From: CAWATZ01 sp963784995
GTDB lineage: Bacteria; Planctomycetota; Planctomycetia; Gemmatales; Gemmataceae
NCBI GenBank assembly: GCA_963784995.1
Contig: CAWATZ010000002.1
Location: forward strand, 1,798,001 to 1,862,000
Direction of reading: 5' to 3'
DNA: 64,000 nt
Below the pieces are notes generated by a model. It saw only the letters and a list, made by a program, of their open reading frames with translations, was not told the origin of the DNA and made no database searches. The translations under genes were made by a program, and so were the position numbers. Positions 44,284 to 51,914 of this stretch are shown here, one piece after another (positions within the stretch are counted from its first letter, which is position 1; each line of letters opens with the position of its first letter).

Positions 44284-44499
44284 TCATTCGCGCGGCCGGT
44301 CTGTTCCAGCACCTTGTTCGGCCGCACCCTCCAGGTGTGGTTCTTCGGTCGGCGCTCCCATTTCCGCCTCCCGTTCCAGAAGCCGCGCCAACGACTCCAA
44401 TTCCTCCACGGTTGAATCCGTCGCCGGCGCCTTCGTTCCCTTGGCTTTGGCAGCCGCCAGCGCCTCCCGGACTTCTCGCAGAGTCATGCGCCCCATCAT
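44284..44499 (-). CDS. Hypothetical 71-residue protein
   Basis: ATG at 44499 (a second ATG follows at once) with GGGGAGG five bases upstream. The product (MMGRMTLREVREALAAAKAKG...) is charged and helical, with a coiled-coil-like stretch VEELESLARLLEREAEMG. The start overlaps the TGA of the fragment upstream. Not recognised. The size and the coupled start recall the small protein pairs carried by mobile cassettes. Confidence 0.5.
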   Translation of the reverse strand: MMGRMTLREVREALAAAKAKGTKAPATDSTVEELESLARLLEREAEMGAPTEEPHLEGAAEQGAGTDRPRE

Positions 44500-44672
44500 A
44501 GCAGCCTCCCCAGTAGGTCCCGCAGATTCGCGATCACCCGCTCCGCCGTTTCTGCCGTCGCTCCCCGATTTAGCAACTCGAAGGCTGCCTTGTCCTGCAG
44601 CGCATCGCGATCCGGCCCTGGCTCCAGGACGAGCGCCCCGAGCAAGGACGCCAGAATTGGTTCGCCGACGAT
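44496..44672 (-). pseudogene. Coding-like fragment without a start
   Basis: After the TAA at 44673 the same frame reads on as IVGEPILASLLGALVLEP, then ALQDKAAFELLNRGATAE and VIANLRDLLGRLL, and stops at 44496 in a 3-base overlap (ATGA-type) with the next ATG. Codon use is like a real gene, but there is no ATG or GTG at its head. Read as the 3' end of a truncated gene; it could also use a TTG start. Confidence 0.35.
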
Positions 44673-45035
44673 TTAGCTCCCAATCCACAATTCATACACA
44701 GCGTCGCCGACCAAGGTCAATCCTTCAAAGAAATGCTTGTCGGAATCTTTGAAGAAATCGAAGGTGGCGTTGTTGAGCGTAAAGAGAAGTTGACCCATTG
44801 TGAGCCCTTGGCCGGGTTCACCAACAGCAAGGTCGATGGTATCGTCTTCGTTCTTCCACATTGCTTCATAGACCACCCGGATCGGGCCTGTTGCGACTAC
44901 CTGGTTGGGCCTCCATCCTGTCTTTCTTGGGCTGATCTGCTTGTTATAGTCGGTGACGGCCGCAATGAAGTCATCATAGGCGTCATACCGCTTCTTGCCC
45001 AACGACCAGCAGACATTCCCCATCAGCTTACTCAC
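44673..45035 (-). CDS. Hypothetical 120-residue protein
   Basis: A GTG at 45035 is chosen because GGAGG lies six bases upstream; the ATG at 45041 would have no room for a ribosome site. The product (SKLMGNVCWSLGKKRYDAYDDFIAAV in part) is acidic, alpha/beta in pattern and cytoplasmic. Later segments include VVYEAMWKNEDDTIDL and FKDSDKHFFEGLTLVGDAVYELW. No family recognised. It sits in the insertion between DUF1552 and DUF1592, with other cassette-like small frames; an immunity-type protein is possible but not shown. Confidence 0.6.
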   Translation of the reverse strand: MSKLMGNVCWSLGKKRYDAYDDFIAAVTDYNKQISPRKTGWRPNQVVATGPIRVVYEAMWKNEDDTIDLAVGEPGQGLTMGQLLFTLNNATFDFFKDSDKHFFEGLTLVGDAVYELWIGS

Positions 45036-45071
45036 GAACATCCTCCTCGAATCGGCCAGCCACCGAAGGGC

Positions 45072-46334
45072 TTACGCCATCTCCAGCCCCCGCAAGGTCC
45101 CCTTGCCCGTCGAGAACTCGCTGGTCTCGATCCCCAGCCGCTGGAGCATCGAGACAAACAGGTTCGTCAGCGGGTAATTGTTTTGCTGGTCGAAGGCCAA
45201 GTGCTGCCCATGCTTGAAGCCGCCGCCAGCCAGCAGCGCGGGCAGGTTGAGGTTCGAGTGCGAGTTGGCGCTGCCCATGCAGGTGCCATACAGCACCATC
45301 GTCCGATCCAGCAGCGACTGGCCGGCTTCCTTCGTGTCGCCGAGCGACTTGAGGAAGCCGGCGAGGACCTCGAACTGGCCCTCTTCCTTGGAGCGCAGCT
45401 CGGCCAGCGCTTCGGGCCGGTTGCCGTGGTGGGTGATGTTGTGAATCACCGTCGTGTCGATGAACAGCGAGATCACGCGCGACGAATCGGTCTCCAGGGC
45501 CAGCTTGATCACGTCGAACATCAGCCCCGTTTTGCGGACGAACTCCCGGGCGTCGTCGATGTCCTGGGGCGGCTGGGCGTTGACGCGCGGCTTGGGGCGA
45601 TGTTCCCACTGCTCGGAGCTGCCCAGCCGCTGCTCCAGCTCGCGGACCGACGAGAAGTATTGCTCCATCCGCTGCTGGTCGGCCTTCGAGAGAACGCGGT
45701 TCAGGCGTTTCGACTGGTCGGCGACAAAGTCCAGCATGCTTTGATCCTGCCGCAGCGCTTCGACGCGGGCGGCGACCTCGTCCGGCTTGCCTTGCAGGAA
45801 GAGCCGCTGAAAGAGCCGATTGGGACTGCGCTCGGCAGGGATCGGGGCGCCGCTGCGGGTGAAGCTGAGCGTCTGGTTGTTCTCGCTGCTCATGGCCAGC
45901 ACCAGCGAGGGGTAGCGGGTCTGGCTGCCGATCCGCTCCGCCGCGAACTGGTCCAGCGAGATCCAGTTGCGGAAGCCGCCGCGCTCCGGATGCGGCGTGC
46001 CGGTCAGGAAGCACTTCTCGGCCGCATGGCCGCCGGTCACGCCGGGATGGCTGACGCCGGAGAAGATGGTCAGCTGGTCCCGAGCTGCCGCCAGCTTCTG
46101 GAGATACGGCGTTAGGGGGTAATCGCGCCCGGCCCGCTCGGGGAAGAAAAACTGCGGCAGGATGCCCATGTTGGTCTCGACGGCCACAAGCCGGCGGGGG
46201 ACCGCAGCGGTTGCGCTCCCCTGCCCTGCCGGGAGCATGGACTCGAGCAAGGGCAGCGCCAGAGCGACACCCGCGCCGCGCAAGAACGTCCGCCGGGAGA
46301 GGGCCGGCTGACCCGCTGAAACCGTTCGCTTCAC
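45072..46334 (-). CDS. Tat-exported DUF1552 protein
   Basis: 420 residues; ATG at 46334. The N-terminus has a twin-arginine signal (LSRRTFLRGAGVALALPLLE), so the folded protein is exported. Family motifs include FSGVSHPGVTGGHAAEKCFLTG, LDFVADQSKRLNRVLSKAD and YGTCMGSANSHSNLNLP. DUF1552 proteins are abundant in planctomycetes and usually lie directly beside a DUF1592-type gene, as here except for the 1.6-kb insertion. Function unproven; related to sulfatase/DUF1501-like folds. The gene is intact. Confidence 0.9.
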   Translation of the reverse strand: MKRTVSAGQPALSRRTFLRGAGVALALPLLESMLPAGQGSATAAVPRRLVAVETNMGILPQFFFPERAGRDYPLTPYLQKLAAARDQLTIFSGVSHPGVTGGHAAEKCFLTGTPHPERGGFRNWISLDQFAAERIGSQTRYPSLVLAMSSENNQTLSFTRSGAPIPAERSPNRLFQRLFLQGKPDEVAARVEALRQDQSMLDFVADQSKRLNRVLSKADQQRMEQYFSSVRELEQRLGSSEQWEHRPKPRVNAQPPQDIDDAREFVRKTGLMFDVIKLALETDSSRVISLFIDTTVIHNITHHGNRPEALAELRSKEEGQFEVLAGFLKSLGDTKEAGQSLLDRTMVLYGTCMGSANSHSNLNLPALLAGGGFKHGQHLAFDQQNNYPLTNLFVSMLQRLGIETSEFSTGKGTLRGLEMA

Positions 46335-46496
46335 GTTGCTGTCCTTGTCCTGGAGGGAGGGTTCTCGTCCCGGAAAGCCGCTGGGTCACCAGGGGAACCG
46401 GCCTGTCCTGGAAGGACAGTGGTGGGATGGCGGCTTCGCCTCAGAGATTGAGAATATCGCATCGCGGAAGAGAAGGCAAAGACTTTTCCCGATCCC

Positions 46497-46671
46497 GTTA
46501 GCCGCGACGCGGAGCCGCGCAGCGGCGCAGCGGAGCGCGGGGCCCGCCAGGAACGCGCTGTCCTATGCCTGTCAAGGGACAAGTGGAAGCAAAATGTCGG
46601 GTCGCCCGGCGCGGGCGCCATCAGTTGAAATTTGTACACTTAGCTGCGCTGCGCTCCGCGTCGCGGCTAAC
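46497..46671. repeat. GTTAGCCGCGACGCGG repeat, expanded copy
   Basis: Left arm GTTAGCCGCGACGCGGAGCC to GCGGAGCGCGGGG at 46497-46541. Right arm GCGCTCCGCGTCGCGGCTAAC at 46651-46671. Instead of the 12-base loop of other copies, about 110 bp of unrelated sequence lie between, and the right arm is shortened. The element may have been opened by an insertion. Confidence 0.8.
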
Positions 46672-46758
46672 ATAGAAATTGTTTGCCGCGCAGGGGATCT
46701 GCGAGCACTAACAGAGAAAAGGTTTGTTGGCAACCAGAGAACCCAAAAGGACCCGAGC

Positions 46759-47250
46759 ATGTTTCCATCGTGGAGCAGAAAGCTGATCATTCGCGGGACG
46801 ATCCTGGCCAGCGTGTGCCTGGTGATCCTCGGCGGTGTGTGGGCGGTCAACGGCGGCTTCCGCCAGGAGCAGCCTCCCACAGACTCCCCGCCGAAGTCGA
46901 ACGCCGAAGCGGAGCCAAACCAACCGGCGAAAGAAACAGCCGCGGCAGAACCGGCCGAGCCCAGGACAATCTCGCTGTGCGAGGCCATCAACCTGCTGGA
47001 AAAGGCCGGCAAGGGTGAGGTGGTCAAGGCCGAGAAGACCGGCGAAGGAACCAGTGCGCAGTTCAACCTCGAAGTCCTTGGCAAGGATAAGGCCCGCACG
47101 GCGTTCAACGTCAACGCCACCGGCAAGGTCATCGTCGAGAACACCCAGCCGGCCCGGGGCTCCTCGACCGGCAAGAAGACCGGGGAGAAGAAGTCGATGG
47201 AACGGGAGCGTTCGGGGAAGGGCCGGGAGCGGAAACGAGACGACGATTGA
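46759..47250 (+). CDS. Membrane-anchored PepSY-like small protein
   Basis: 163 residues, AGGA before the ATG at 46759. One membrane helix or uncleaved signal (residues 10-33, IIRGTILASVCLVILGGVW). Then a Pro/Glu/Ala-rich linker and a small domain, ISLCEAINLLEKAGKGEVV, KAEKTGEGTSAQFNLEVL, KVIVENTQ, that resembles PepSY domains. The C-terminus is a run of charged residues (MERERSGKGRERKRDDD), much like the tail of the sigma factor at 50740-51906. PepSY domains often inhibit proteases or sense redox partners. It precedes the ferredoxin gene by 37 bp and may be first in that operon. Confidence 0.65.
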   Translation: MFPSWSRKLIIRGTILASVCLVILGGVWAVNGGFRQEQPPTDSPPKSNAEAEPNQPAKETAAAEPAEPRTISLCEAINLLEKAGKGEVVKAEKTGEGTSAQFNLEVLGKDKARTAFNVNATGKVIVENTQPARGSSTGKKTGEKKSMERERSGKGRERKRDDD

Positions 47251-47287
47251 GGTTCCTCCCGACGACCCCCAGCAAGGTTGAAGCGCG

Positions 47288-47533
47288 ATGGGCCACGAAT
47301 TTGTTTCGCGTCAGCAGGTGCTGTCAGTGGGCCTGGTTGTGCCCGACTCGGTCCGCTGTGTGCAATGCGGCATCTGTTCCTACAACTGCCCGATTGGCAT
47401 CGACGTCCGCGCCCATGCGTGCCGGGGCCGGGCCATCGACAGCAGTTACTGTCTGACTTGCGGCGAGTGCGTCAAACGCTGTCCGCGCGGCGTGCTGAAC
47501 TTCGAGCGGCTTCCCCTGACCCAGGAGCGCTGA
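47288..47533 (+). CDS. Two [4Fe-4S] cluster ferredoxin-type protein
   Basis: 81 residues. CVQCGICSYNCPIG and CLTCGECVKRCPRG each have the C-x2-C-x2-C-x3-C-P pattern, so it should carry two [4Fe-4S] clusters, as in HdrC-type electron carriers. No signal peptide, so it is cytoplasmic. It lies 4 bp before the FAD oxidoreductase gene and is very probably translated with it. Expected to pass electrons between the flavoprotein and the membrane cytochrome. Confidence 0.85.
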   Translation: MGHEFVSRQQVLSVGLVVPDSVRCVQCGICSYNCPIGIDVRAHACRGRAIDSSYCLTCGECVKRCPRGVLNFERLPLTQER

Positions 47534-47537
47534 GATC

Positions 47538-48860
47538 GTGTCCCGGAATCACGTGCTTGTCGGCTCCGGGATCGCCGCTCTGAGCGCGGCGGAGACCATC
47601 CGCAGGCAGGATCCGGATGCCGGGATCACTCTGATCAGCGAGGAGGCGCACAACTTCTACTCGCGTCCGGGGCTGGCGTATCTGCTGCGTGGCGACGTTC
47701 CCGAAAAGCAGCTGTTCATCCGCGGCCCCGATGACCTCCGGGCCCTGAACGTCCATCGCCAGGTTGCTCGTGTCGAGTTGCTGCTGTGCGACAGCCAGGA
47801 ACTGGTCCTGGCCGATGGCAGCCGGGTAGGCTACGATCGCTTGCTGCTGGCCACGGGCGCGCTGGCGGTGCCGGCGACCTTTCCCGGCGGCGACCTGGCC
47901 GGGGTGGTCAAGCTCGACGGCCTGGACGACGCTCGCCAGCTGCTGAAGCTGGCCCGGCGGAAGAGACCAGCCGTGGTGGTCGGCGGCGGCATCACCGCCC
48001 TGGAACTGGCGGAAGGACTGAACGCACGCGGCATGAAGGTCCACTACTTCCTGCGCGGCACCCGCTACTGGGCCGACGTGCTGGACGAAGCGGAATCCCA
48101 GATCATCATGAGCCGGCTGCGCCACGAGGGGATCGTCCTGCACCCCAACACCCAGGTAAAGCAGGCGATCGGCACCCGCGGCCGACTGATTGGCGTGGAA
48201 ACGCAAGCGGGCGAGGTCATTCCTTGCGAGGTGCTGGCCGTGGCCATCGGCGTCCGGCCGCGTGTGGACCTGGCACGAGCGGCGGGGCTGACCGTGGACA
48301 GGGGCATCGTGGTCAACCAGTTCCTCGAAACCAGCCGGCCCGGAGTGTATGCCGCCGGCGACGCGGCTCAGGTGGGCCAGACGCCCCTGGACGTTCTGTG
48401 GCCCACCGCCCTGGCCCAGGGTCGGATCGCGGGGGCCAACATGGTCGGCGCCGCCGCAATCTACCTGAAGGAAGTGCCGTGCAACGTCACCCAGCTGGCC
48501 GGGCTCAAGGTCACCATCATCGGAGCCGTGGGCCGGAAAAAGGACGCGGAGAAGGACCAGGACCTGGTCACGATTGCCCGCGGTGACAGCGAGTCCTGGC
48601 GGCTCTTGGCCGATGCCTGGGTGCTGAGCGACCGCGACGACGTCAACCGGATCCGGCTGTTTGTGGGGGAGCGAACCATCCTGGGCGCGCTGGTGATGGG
48701 CGAGCAGTCCTGGTCCCGGCCCTTGCAGCGGCTGATTGCCGCCGAGGTGGACGTCACGCCCATCCGCCCCGCTCTGCTGGGTGAGGGTGCCGGAGCGCTC
48801 ACCCGCCTGGCCAACTTTTATCGACAATGGGAACAACAAGGCCGCCAGCCTACGAACTGA
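47538..48860 (+). CDS. FAD-dependent NAD(P)-type disulfide oxidoreductase family protein
   Basis: 440 residues from a GTG at 47538. The FAD Rossmann motif is HVLVGSGIAALSAAETIR (residues 5-22), the NAD(P) motif is PAVVVGGGITALELAEGLN (about 145-163), and the second FAD motif is GVYAAGDAAQVG (about 270-281). Typical of pyridine nucleotide-disulfide oxidoreductase family members of the nitrite reductase/rubredoxin reductase type. No redox disulfide CxxxxC is evident. It follows the ferredoxin by 4 bp and overlaps the cytochrome b gene by 34 bp, so the three act as one unit. Confidence 0.9.
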   Translation: MSRNHVLVGSGIAALSAAETIRRQDPDAGITLISEEAHNFYSRPGLAYLLRGDVPEKQLFIRGPDDLRALNVHRQVARVELLLCDSQELVLADGSRVGYDRLLLATGALAVPATFPGGDLAGVVKLDGLDDARQLLKLARRKRPAVVVGGGITALELAEGLNARGMKVHYFLRGTRYWADVLDEAESQIIMSRLRHEGIVLHPNTQVKQAIGTRGRLIGVETQAGEVIPCEVLAVAIGVRPRVDLARAAGLTVDRGIVVNQFLETSRPGVYAAGDAAQVGQTPLDVLWPTALAQGRIAGANMVGAAAIYLKEVPCNVTQLAGLKVTIIGAVGRKKDAEKDQDLVTIARGDSESWRLLADAWVLSDRDDVNRIRLFVGERTILGALVMGEQSWSRPLQRLIAAEVDVTPIRPALLGEGAGALTRLANFYRQWEQQGRQPTN

Positions 48861-49634
48861 TTTTCGCCCTGGTTGCCATCGCGGCGATCAGCCTGGGCTA
48901 TTTCTCCGTGGCACGCGGAGGCATTCCCCAGCCAACGAGCGTGCTGGGGTACGTCCTGGGCATCACCGGCTTTGTGCTAATGCTGTCCACCGAGACGCTG
49001 TATTCGCTCCGCAAACACGTGCCCCGGTTCCACCTGGGCCCGATGCGGACCTGGCTGCAGCTGCACGTCTTCACCGGTCTGGTCGGGCCGTACCTGGTGC
49101 TGCTGCACTCAGGCTGGAAGTTCCACGGCCTGGCCGGGGTGCTGACGCTGGTGGTCTTTGTGGTGGTCCTCAGCGGGCTGGTTGGGCGCTGATCTTTACG
49201 TGGCGGTGCCGCGCAACCTGGATGGTGCCCTGGTCGAGGCCAGTGAGCTGGAAACGCGGATTGACGCGATCAGCAAGCAGTTGCAAGCGTGGGGGATCGA
49301 GGACCTCGGCGAGCCGTCGCTGGCGGCGGCGCTGGCCCTGCCGCGGCAGGGATGGCTGCTGGTGCTGGGCCGGCCGTTCCTGAGATGGCGCTTGCGCTGG
49401 CGTCTGCGCCAGCTGGTGCATAACCTTCACCCGGACGGCCAGGAACAGGCCGAGAAGCTCTGCCAGCTGCTGTTGCAGCGGCAGCACTTGCAGATCGAAG
49501 TGCAATCCCTGGAGTCGGCCCGGCACCTGCTGGCCACGTGGCACCTGTTCCACGTGCCGCTGAGCGTGGCCTTGTTCCTGCTGGCGTTTGTTCACGTGGG
49601 GGTGGCCCTGTATTACTCGGCGTTTCTTAGATAG
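48827..49634 (+). CDS. Membrane cytochrome b-like protein, one frameshift near 49185
   Basis: The frame from ATG 48827 has three membrane helices (ELIFALVAIAAISLGYF, SVLGYVLGITGFVLML, VLTLVVFVVVLSGLVG) and the His pair of LQLHVFTGLVGPYLVLLH. It meets a stop at 49190. The next frame continues DLYVAVPRNLDGALVEA, a soluble segment, and a last helix HLFHVPLSVALFLLAFVHVG with two more His. Joined, it is about 268 residues with four helices and paired His, fitting a di-haem cytochrome b of the formate dehydrogenase gamma/b561 type. It would link the cytoplasmic ferredoxin/FAD proteins to the periplasmic multihaem cytochrome. Confidence 0.7.
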
Positions 49635-49645
49635 CGGAGGGCGCG

Positions 49646-50716
49646 ATGGTACAATGGATTCGTCCAGGGCCCGCGAACGTCGTGGCGCTGGCGACCGTGG
49701 CTGGAGTTCTGATCGTCCTGGCTGTCCACGGCAAGGAAATGTTCAGCCCCGGCCCCCTCCGGGCCCAGGTCCGGAGCCAGGAGCCGCTGGGTGGGGTCTC
49801 ATCCCATGCGGCCATCGGCAACAATTGCGCTGCCTGTCACGTCTCTCCCTGGAGCAAGGAAACGATGGCTTCGCGGTGCCTGGATTGCCACAAGGACGTG
49901 AAAACGCAACTGGACGCCGGCGGGTCCTTGCACGGCCGGTTTGCCAATGGTGGGGAGTGCCGCAGCTGCCACACCGAACACAAGGGCCCGCACGGCGTCC
50001 TGACCAACCTGGCTCGGTTTGACCACGATTGCGCCGCTTTCCAGTTGACCGGCAAGCACCAGACGACCGAATGCAAGGCGTGCCATACCACTCCCGGCGT
50101 CTACAAAGGGACGGCGAAAACGTGTTTCACCTGCCACGCCGAACCCGTGGTCCACAAGGAGAAGTACGGCACCACTTGCAGCCAGTGTCACTCGACAAGC
50201 ACCTGGGACGGCGCCGTCATCCGGCACACGGGGTTCTCCATGACCCACGGCGGCAGGAACAATACCTGCGCCACCTGCCACAATGTCGTCGCGCATTTCA
50301 GCACGTACACCTGCTACAACTGCCACGAACACACCCCGGCGAAGATTGAGAGGACTCACTCGCGGCGCAGGATCGCGAACTTGAACGACTGTACTCGCTG
50401 TCACGGCCGGAATCGCAACCGCCGCGCGGCGGGGGAGATGGAGCTGGGAGGAATGGCGGAAGTGTGCCAGCGGGAAGGAAGGACAGAGCCGGAGCCGTTC
50501 CTTGCGTTGCTTCGCTCTCTGGACTGGGACAAGGGTGTCGTGCCCGTGAGCCGCGACGCGGAGCCGCGCAGCGGCGCAGCGGAGCGCGTTTTCGAGGCCG
50601 CCAACCCGCGCTCCGCCGCGCCGCTGCGCGGCTCCGCGTCGCGGCTCACGGGGTTTTCCCCACTCCTTCCAGAAAACAAGCTGTTCCTCCCGCCCCGTTC
50701 GGTTATGCTTGAGTGA
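49646..50716 (+). CDS. Nine-haem c-type cytochrome, C-terminus extended by repeat DNA
   Basis: ATG at 49646 after CGGAGGGCGCG. An N-terminal membrane anchor (VVALATVAGVLIVLAVHG) is followed by nine CxxCH haem sites: CAACH, CLDCH, CRSCH, CKACH, CFTCH, CSQCH, CATCH, CYNCH and CTRCH (residues about 60-250). Periplasmic electron carrier, cytochrome c3/c7-like. After about residue 300 the frame reads SRDAEPRSGAAERV...RSAAPLRGSASRLTG, which is the translated repeat at 50546-50649. The natural stop has probably been lost, so the last 55 residues are not native. The final gene of the redox operon. Confidence 0.85.
   Translation: MVQWIRPGPANVVALATVAGVLIVLAVHGKEMFSPGPLRAQVRSQEPLGGVSSHAAIGNNCAACHVSPWSKETMASRCLDCHKDVKTQLDAGGSLHGRFANGGECRSCHTEHKGPHGVLTNLARFDHDCAAFQLTGKHQTTECKACHTTPGVYKGTAKTCFTCHAEPVVHKEKYGTTCSQCHSTSTWDGAVIRHTGFSMTHGGRNNTCATCHNVVAHFSTYTCYNCHEHTPAKIERTHSRRRIANLNDCTRCHGRNRNRRAAGEMELGGMAEVCQREGRTEPEPFLALLRSLDWDKGVVPVSRDAEPRSGAAERVFEAANPRSAAPLRGSASRLTGFSPLLPENKLFLPPRSVMLE
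50546..50649. repeat. 104-bp inverted-pair repeat inside the cytochrome frame
   Basis: GTGAGCCGCGACGCGGAGCC to GCGGAGCGCG, spacer, and inverse ending CGCGTCGCGGCTCAC. Same family as 25226-25327, but with GTGAGCC/GGCTCAC ends in place of GTTAGCC/GGCTAAC. The compensating change keeps the ends paired. Confidence 0.88.
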
Positions 50717-50739
50717 GGGACGTCGCAAAGGGGACACCA

Positions 50740-51906
50740 ATGGTTCCAAAGGCCCTGGCCGGGATGTTTCACCGCCTGCGGGCGCTGGCGAGCTTACGCG
50801 AGGCGAGCCAGTGCCCCGATCAGGAGCTGCTTGTGCGGTTTATTCAGGACCACGACGAGGCCGCGTTCACCGCCCTGGTGGAACGGCACGGCCCGATGGT
50901 CCTGGCTGTGTGCCGGCGCGTGCTGCACCACCATCAGGACGCCGAGGACGCCTGTCAGGCCACGTTTCTGGTCCTGGTCCGCAAGGCCGCTGCCATCCGC
51001 AAGCTCAATTCGCTGAGCAGTTGGTTGCATGGCGTGGCCCTGCGCGTGTCCATGAAGGCGCGGGCCCAGCGCAGCCGGCGTCCCCGGACAATGGAAGAAC
51101 TGCCCCTCGCCGACAAGGACAGGGATGCGCGGTTCACCTTGAACGAGCTGAGTTCGGCACTGGACGAGGAGTTGCAGCGGCTGCCGGAGAAGTTCCGGGC
51201 GGCGCTGGTGCTGTGCTACCTCCAGGGCAAGACACGCGACGAGGCCGCCGAGGAACTGGGCTGGAAGCCGAGCGTCCTCAAGGGCCGGCTGGAACTGGGC
51301 CGAAAGATGCTGCACCAGCGCCTGGCCCGCCGGGGAGTGGCCCTGTCCACCGCCTTGCTGATCGCTGGCATTGGCCAGACCGTCTCGGCCAGCGTGCCTT
51401 CGTCTCTGGTGGTCACGATCGTCAGCTCTTCCCTGGAGGTTGCCGCCGGGAAGGCCCTGGCCGGCGTGGTGTCGCAGCAAGTCGCGTCTCTGGCTCAGGC
51501 TTTCCTGCGCACCACGTTTCTCCAGCAACTCCACGCGGGCGGCGTTCTCTTGCTGGCCGTCTGCCTTGCCGGCGGTGGTTGGGCCGGCCCCCGGGCGCTG
51601 AGCCCGAGAGCCGGAACTGAACCGGCGGCGGAAAGGGCCGCTTCCCTTCCGGAAGTAACCGTGCAGGCAACCATCCCGCCTCCCGAAGTTTCACCCCCGG
51701 TATTGGAGAAGCCGCAGACGAGCCAGCCCTCGCAAAAGGAGCCGACCCGGATCAGCACGAAAAAGCGTGAACGGGAGCGCGAGGACGATGACGATGACCG
51801 GAAGCTCCGACGAGCAGGAGGCAGACGGAGCGAGGACGACGACGATCGCTCGCCCTCGCTCCGTCCACCGGGCAAGAAGAAAGGGGATGGGCGAAGGGAC
51901 GACTGA
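50740..51906 (+). CDS. ECF sigma factor with membrane segment and charged tail
   Basis: 388 residues from ATG 50740 (AAGGGG upstream; a GTG at 50713 is the alternative). Region 2: DEAAFTALVERHGPMVLAV, AEDACQATFLVLVRKA. Region 4: LPEKFRAALVLCYLQG, TRDEAAEELGWKPSVLKGRL. After this come hydrophobic stretches (LLIAGIGQTVSA, AGGVLLLAVCLAGGGW), probably a membrane segment. A long C-terminal tail of alternating acidic and basic runs follows (KREREREDDDDDRKLRR). A planctomycete membrane-tethered ECF type related to the sigma-WD40 fusion but with no propeller. Located just after the redox operon. Confidence 0.9.
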   Translation: MVPKALAGMFHRLRALASLREASQCPDQELLVRFIQDHDEAAFTALVERHGPMVLAVCRRVLHHHQDAEDACQATFLVLVRKAAAIRKLNSLSSWLHGVALRVSMKARAQRSRRPRTMEELPLADKDRDARFTLNELSSALDEELQRLPEKFRAALVLCYLQGKTRDEAAEELGWKPSVLKGRLELGRKMLHQRLARRGVALSTALLIAGIGQTVSASVPSSLVVTIVSSSLEVAAGKALAGVVSQQVASLAQAFLRTTFLQQLHAGGVLLLAVCLAGGGWAGPRALSPRAGTEPAAERAASLPEVTVQATIPPPEVSPPVLEKPQTSQPSQKEPTRISTKKREREREDDDDDRKLRRAGGRRSEDDDDRSPSLRPPGKKKGDGRRDD

Positions 51907-51914
51907 CGCCCCGG

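Noticed and set aside
44284..44330. RPNKVLEQTG-coding inverted repeat considered as an integron cassette end
   Set aside because: The peptide is familiar from repeat products, but the core-site consensus could not be shown; left as a plain repeat note.
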